In this document: piece after piece, positions 60,657 to 64,000 of the stretch | Position numbering within the stretch: position 1 is the stretch's first letter | How the letters are laid out: the number at the start of each line of letters is the position of its first letter | Source: RFPI01 sp964470195 | GTDB taxonomy: Bacteria > Pseudomonadota > Gammaproteobacteria > Burkholderiales > Methylophilaceae | Reading direction: 5' to 3' | Length of the DNA: 64,000 bases | NCBI GenBank assembly: GCA_964470195.1 | Contig: CAYYBG010000005.1 | Coordinates: 13,109 to 77,108 of the forward strand | Notes under the pieces: model-generated | What the model was told of the DNA's origin: nothing | The model's input: the letters and a program-made list of their open reading frames with translations, nothing else | The model's database searches: none | Program-made: the position numbers and the translations under genes

Positions 60657-61177
60657 CTGCAATCATCGGCATATGTGCAGCTACAAGCAACATGGGCAAA
60701 ACGACATTGATTTGTCGTTTGATTCCGATATTGGCTCAACGCGGTATACGTGTCTCTGTCATCAAACATACCCACCACGCTTTTGAGATTGATCATGCAG
60801 GTAAAGATAGCTATCAAATTCATCAGGCTGGAGCAGTTCAAACCCTGCTAGGCAACGCTCAGCGCTGGGCTTTGGTGAGTCAAATGCCCCAAGCGCTTGA
60901 AGATGACCAGGGTCTGCAATATTTATTACAGCAAATCGATCCCAAGCAAACCGATTTAGTATTGATTGAGGGTTTCAAATATAGTCATATCTGCAAGATA
61001 GAAGTGTATCGTGCGGAATTAAATAGTCCCTTACTTGCCATGCAGGACAAGCATATTATCGCAGTCGCAAGCAATACACCTGTCATCGCCCCATGTACTG
61101 TATTGAATCTCAATCAAGTTGAATTAATTGCTGATTTTATCGAGCAATATATCGCTCAAGGAAATACCAATGACTAG
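60653..61177 (+). CDS. mobB: Molybdopterin-guanine dinucleotide biosynthesis accessory protein MobB
   Basis: MobB is a GTP-binding helper of MobA. The fold is clear from the SVIKHTHHAFEIDHAGKDSYQIHQAGA segment (about 37-63) and LVLIEGFKY (about 101-109). The P-loop is unusual: AATSNMGKTT (about 9-18) instead of GxSGxGKTT, lacking the first Gly. The ATG at 60653 overlaps the mobA stop; a GTG nine bases earlier is rejected. Length is 174. It overlaps moeA by eight bases. Confidence 0.9.
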   Translation: MTAIIGICAATSNMGKTTLICRLIPILAQRGIRVSVIKHTHHAFEIDHAGKDSYQIHQAGAVQTLLGNAQRWALVSQMPQALEDDQGLQYLLQQIDPKQTDLVLIEGFKYSHICKIEVYRAELNSPLLAMQDKHIIAVASNTPVIAPCTVLNLNQVELIADFIEQYIAQGNTND

Positions 61178-62441
61178 AAAAACACTCGCTCAATTAATCA
61201 ATATGTCAGCTTGTGATGATTACGATCCTAACGCAATGTCAGTATCACAAGCCAAACAATTCATAAGACAGTATTTGCAACCAATCCAACAAACAGAGCG
61301 TATTGCGATTCGTGATGCATTAGATAGAGTCTGTGCGCAAGATATCGTATCGCCTATCAACGTACCCGACTATGACAACTCGGCCATGGATGGTTATGCC
61401 TTTGTACACGCAGAACTGATGCAATATTCACATTTACGTATTGCTGGAAAAGCTTTTGCTGGCAGCGCTTATTCAGAAAAACACCAGCCTGGTACTTGCC
61501 TACGTATCATGACCGGAGCGGTTGTTCCAGCGGACATCGATACCGTCGTCGCACAAGAATGGGTGCAATGTGAAGGTGAAAATATACGACTACAACAATC
61601 TCCAGGGCTGGGTGCCAATATTCGCCGTGCTGGTGAGGATATTGCCGTGGGTCAGAAGGTGTTTGAAAAAGGTCATTTATTTCAGGTTGCCGATATTGGT
61701 TTACTGGCTTCTTTGGGCATCGCAGAAGTAGAAGTCATGCGCCCTCTAAAAGTGGCATTTTTCTCTACCGGCGACGAGTTACTAGACATCAGTCAACCAC
61801 TACAAGCAGGCAAAATTTACGACAGTAATCGCTATACCTTGTTTGCCATGTTAAAAAAACTCGGCGTCCAAATTAGCGACCTAGGTGCGATTCCTGATCA
61901 AATCAATCAATTGCAAGCAACCCTATTAAACGCTGCAAGTGCTCATGATGTGGTGATAAGTAGTGGCGGTGTATCAGTAGGCGAGGCAGACTTGATGAAG
62001 TCTTTATTGCAACAACATGGGCAGGTATTGTTCTGGAAAATCGCCATGAAGCCGGGCAGACCGCTGGCTTATGGCAAGATAGGTCAGGCACATTACTTTG
62101 GTTTGCCGGGCAATCCAGTCGCTGTCATGGTCACTTTCTATCAATTTGTACAATCTGCGCTTCAAATATTGATGGGGCAATCACAACCCTATGAAGTACC
62201 AATGCTCAATGTCAAACTGGCAGAAAATCTTAAAAAAGCTAAAGGTCGTATGGAATTTCAGCGCGCAATTTTATATTGCAATGCACAAGGTGAGTGGCTA
62301 GTAAAATCGACTGGCAATCAGAGCTCTGGTGTTCTGAGCTCGATGTCGCAAGCCAATTGTCTGATAGTACTGGATGAGCAGAGTGGTGACATTGAAGCTG
62401 GGGCAATCGTCAAAGTACAGTTATTAAAGGGCTTGACCTAA
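61170..62441 (+). CDS. moeA: Molybdopterin molybdenumtransferase MoeA
   Basis: MoeA inserts molybdate into adenylylated molybdopterin. Family segments: VPDYDNSAMDGYAF (about 65-78), IMTGAVVPADIDTVVAQEW, FFSTGDEL (about 197-204), and VISSGGVSVGEADLMK with KPGRPLAYG. The frame is open to a start at 61128, but the ATG at 61170 has AAGGAAA just upstream and matches the family. Product is 423 residues. It is last in moaA-mobA-mobB-moeA and converges with the VOC gene. Confidence 0.95.
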   Translation: MTRKTLAQLINMSACDDYDPNAMSVSQAKQFIRQYLQPIQQTERIAIRDALDRVCAQDIVSPINVPDYDNSAMDGYAFVHAELMQYSHLRIAGKAFAGSAYSEKHQPGTCLRIMTGAVVPADIDTVVAQEWVQCEGENIRLQQSPGLGANIRRAGEDIAVGQKVFEKGHLFQVADIGLLASLGIAEVEVMRPLKVAFFSTGDELLDISQPLQAGKIYDSNRYTLFAMLKKLGVQISDLGAIPDQINQLQATLLNAASAHDVVISSGGVSVGEADLMKSLLQQHGQVLFWKIAMKPGRPLAYGKIGQAHYFGLPGNPVAVMVTFYQFVQSALQILMGQSQPYEVPMLNVKLAENLKKAKGRMEFQRAILYCNAQGEWLVKSTGNQSSGVLSSMSQANCLIVLDEQSGDIEAGAIVKVQLLKGLT

Positions 62442-62455
62442 AACTAATCGATTGA

Positions 62456-62842
62456 CTAAATATCCAGCTTGGCAAAGTTGAGCTCTACCCCATTACCGGC
62501 TGGATCTTTAAAAAAGATCTGTACAGTTTGCGTGCTAGCGATTTCTCTTTGCCTAAACTCAATTCCCAATGACTGCAAATGTTGCAGGCTACGTTGTAAA
62601 TCTTTGGCGCGAAATGCCACATGATCGAAGGTAGTTTTAACCTCCATCTTTACTGTTTCTCCCTCACGCACTTCAGATAGATGCAATACATCTTTACCAC
62701 CAGCATAAAGCCAGTAGCCAAATGTCTTTAGTGGGGGGCGCTCCCCCAATGTAAGCCCTACGACATCGCGATAAAATACTTTGAGTAATTCCATCGTGTC
62801 ACGGTCAGCGCGTAGGTTATAATGATCAAAACCAAGTATCAT
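62456..62842 (-). CDS. VOC (glyoxalase/dioxygenase) superfamily protein
   Basis: A 128-residue vicinal-oxygen-chelate fold of two beta-alpha-beta-beta-beta modules. Likely metal ligands are His7 (GFDHYNL), His75 (TFDHVAF) and Glu120 (NGVELNF). The FKDPAGNGVEL segment is typical of small VOC enzymes. Substrate cannot be assigned; glyoxalase, dioxygenase and resistance proteins share the fold. It is monocistronic, converges with moeA and is divergent from the SoxYZ-like gene across 178 bases that show no gene. Confidence 0.82.
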   Translation of the reverse strand: MILGFDHYNLRADRDTMELLKVFYRDVVGLTLGERPPLKTFGYWLYAGGKDVLHLSEVREGETVKMEVKTTFDHVAFRAKDLQRSLQHLQSLGIEFRQREIASTQTVQIFFKDPAGNGVELNFAKLDI

Positions 62843-63020
62843 GAATTAGCCTTTAAATATCAGTATATTTACAACTTAATATAAGTTTTTTCATCAAGTA
62901 CGCAATATTAACAATAAACTTGCTGATGAACTTTAGCAAAGCTTGATACTCTTAAAAAAACTAGGGTTAATTCTAATATTTCACACATCATTTAATAAGG
63001 TTTTTATAGGGGAGCCTAGC

Positions 63021-63815
63021 ATGATTAAATATTTTTTATTAGTGATAATGTCAGCTTATACACTGCTGATTTCTTTATCTACGCACGCAGAGTCTGATCC
63101 AAAAAAATGGCCCGTTGTCAAAGAAGCTTTTTTTGCTGACCGCTCCATTACCGAGGTAGATTACATCAAGTTTACTGCGCCTCGTCGTGCTGAAAGTGGA
63201 GCACAAGTACCGATAGAAATCAGTATCGATCAAAGTCAAACTGGCGGTAATCCGATTAAGAATTTATATCTATTAGTCGATGCCAATCCGATTCCTTTAG
63301 CATCCACTTATCACCTCACTGACAAACTGGGCAATTTCAAAATTGCGACTCGCATCCGTATGGAAATGGACTCTTACATTCGCGCTGTAGGTGAAACGGC
63401 AGATGGAAAACTGGTAATGGGTTCTGTTGAAGTTCGTGCTGCAGGCGGTTGTGGAGGCATGATAGATGCAGATGAGAAAGAAATCCGTGCATCTGCTGGA
63501 AAAATCAAATTGAGTGTTGAGTCACCAGCTAAAGTGGGCGATACAGGTGCAATCACTTTTATTATCAAGCACCCTATGCGTACAGGTTTACAGCGTGATT
63601 TAGTTTCACAGGGCTTTATTCCTGCTTTTTACATCAACAAAGCGAGTTTCAGCTTTAATGATGTGCCCATACTCAGTGTAGATGTGAATGTTGGCACTAG
63701 CGAGGACCCTTATATGCGTTTTGAATTTTTGCCTGACGGTTCAGGGACACTTAAAGTGGTTGCGACCGATAACGAAGGCAAAGCTTTTGAACATCAATCC
63801 GAAGTAAAAATTTAG
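63021..63815 (+). CDS. SoxYZ-like fusion carrier, quinoprotein-dehydrogenase associated
   Basis: A 264-residue periplasmic protein: signal peptide of about 24 residues (ISLSTHA), a SoxY-like domain (about 30-155) ending in GGCGGM, and a SoxZ-like domain (about 160-264). In the sulfur-oxidation pathway SoxY and SoxZ are separate and the GGCGG Cys carries the substrate; here it lies between fused domains. This arrangement matches the SoxYZ-like carrier found with PQQ-dependent dehydrogenases in methylotrophs (family knowledge). The start at 63021 is supported by GGGGAG; an upstream ATG at 62943 is rejected. A terminator follows. Confidence 0.88.
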   Translation: MIKYFLLVIMSAYTLLISLSTHAESDPKKWPVVKEAFFADRSITEVDYIKFTAPRRAESGAQVPIEISIDQSQTGGNPIKNLYLLVDANPIPLASTYHLTDKLGNFKIATRIRMEMDSYIRAVGETADGKLVMGSVEVRAAGGCGGMIDADEKEIRASAGKIKLSVESPAKVGDTGAITFIIKHPMRTGLQRDLVSQGFIPAFYINKASFSFNDVPILSVDVNVGTSEDPYMRFEFLPDGSGTLKVVATDNEGKAFEHQSEVKI

Positions 63816-63832
63816 TAGCTAATTTCAGTACG

Positions 63833-63860
63833 AAAAAAGGGCGCTGCGGCGCCCTTTTCT
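63833..63860 (+). terminator. Intrinsic terminator after the SoxYZ-like gene
   Basis: A 10-bp stem, AAAAGGGCGC-TGCG-GCGCCCTTTT, 19 bases after the stop codon, followed by CT. It separates the SoxYZ-like gene from the next gene. Confidence 0.9.
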
Positions 63861-63884
63861 ATTAAATCTATAAAAATGATAAAT

Positions 63885-63912
63885 TTGACACACATATAAT
63901 TCGGACTATAAT
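63885..63912 (+). promoter_or_regulatory. Consensus sigma70 promoter
   Basis: TTGACA (63885-63890), 16 bases, TATAAT (63907-63912): both hexamers are perfect. It should drive the gene starting at 63982, with a leader of about 60 nt. This is the strongest promoter match in the window. Confidence 0.8.
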
Positions 63913-63981
63913 CTTCATTAATATTGTTTAGGCCTTATCGATTAAAAAGGGTTTGGTACTCCATTATCCAAGGGGAAGCAT

Positions 63982-64000
63982 ATGCCTAAATTGTCAAAAT
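63982..64000 (+). CDS. Start of a gene cut by the window edge
   Basis: ATG with AAGGGGAAG seven bases upstream, reading MPKLSK before the edge. The perfect upstream promoter suggests high expression. Six residues are too few to identify the product. Confidence 0.5.

Noticed and set aside
1..64000. CRISPR arrays, insertion sequences, tRNA or rRNA genes, prophage
   Set aside because: No regularly spaced repeats, transposase or integrase motifs, or recognisable tRNA/rRNA sequences were seen in reading; only the AbrB/Doc pair looks like an accessory element. A tRNAscan run would settle tRNAs.

Overview
The window is a chromosomal segment of a betaproteobacterium. It looks low to mid GC by eye; I did not compute this. 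The evidence is the gene order rather than any one gene: coaE-zapD-yacG, a Nudix-ThiE fusion, DUF815-argJ, argA-argB-HAD-slmA, rsmI facing yraN-diaA-dolP, a DUF3579 gene, trxA-rho-rpmE, and a complete dcw cluster ending in ftsZ-lpxC. A SoxYZ-like carrier of the type associated with quinoprotein (methanol-type) dehydrogenases lies at the right edge. Together with the membrane pyrophosphatase this points to a methylotroph-like member of Nitrosomonadales, perhaps Methylophilaceae. That placement is inference.

Layout. 1-2.9 kb, mostly plus strand: end of ispB, an unknown acidic gene on the minus strand, coaE, zapD, yacG and a copper chaperone. 2.9-9.4 kb, minus strand: a Met-rich membrane-anchored protein, Nudix-ThiE, a DUF815 ATPase, argJ, DUF1289 and secA, with dciA divergent. 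10-19.7 kb, minus strand: membrane pyrophosphatase, soluble pyrophosphatase, carbonic anhydrase, purC, pgk, gap, tkt and a thioredoxin-like protein. tkt has a long structured leader. 19.8-25.4 kb, plus strand: rsmE, an argA with an N-terminal DNA-binding domain, argB, a HAD nucleotidase, slmA and a DUF1223 protein. 25.5-48.5 kb, minus strand: cca, an NDUFA9-like reductase, slt, a small membrane protein, lpxC and the whole mraZ-to-ftsZ division and peptidoglycan cluster, read from a promoter near 48.65 kb. 48.9-49.2 kb: RNase P RNA on the minus strand. 49.3-50.0 kb: an AbrB/Doc toxin-antitoxin pair. 50-57.3 kb: ung, pyrC, rsmI, yraN, diaA, dolP, DUF3579, a TlpA-like protein, trxA, rho and rpmE. 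57.4-62.4 kb: a PMT/ArnT-like membrane glycosyltransferase and the molybdenum cofactor genes moaA-mobA-mobB-moeA. 62.4-64 kb: a VOC protein, the SoxYZ-like fusion, a terminator, a near-perfect sigma70 promoter and the start of one more gene.

Most striking observations. (1) N-acetylglutamate synthase is fused to a Cro/CI-type helix-turn-helix domain. Its promoter carries two copies of the inverted repeat TTTGC-N7-GCAAA, and a third copy lies inside the gene. This suggests an arginine-pathway enzyme that binds DNA and represses its own gene. (2) The dcw leader combines a consensus promoter, three 10-bp-phased MraZ boxes and a 12-bp stem followed by eight U residues, which looks like an attenuator ahead of the whole cluster. 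(3) tkt has a roughly 200-nt leader with a promoter, a terminator-like hairpin and a separate perfect palindrome. (4) The Doc toxin has Asn in place of the catalytic His of the Fic/Doc motif. No CRISPR array, insertion sequence, rRNA or tRNA gene was recognised.
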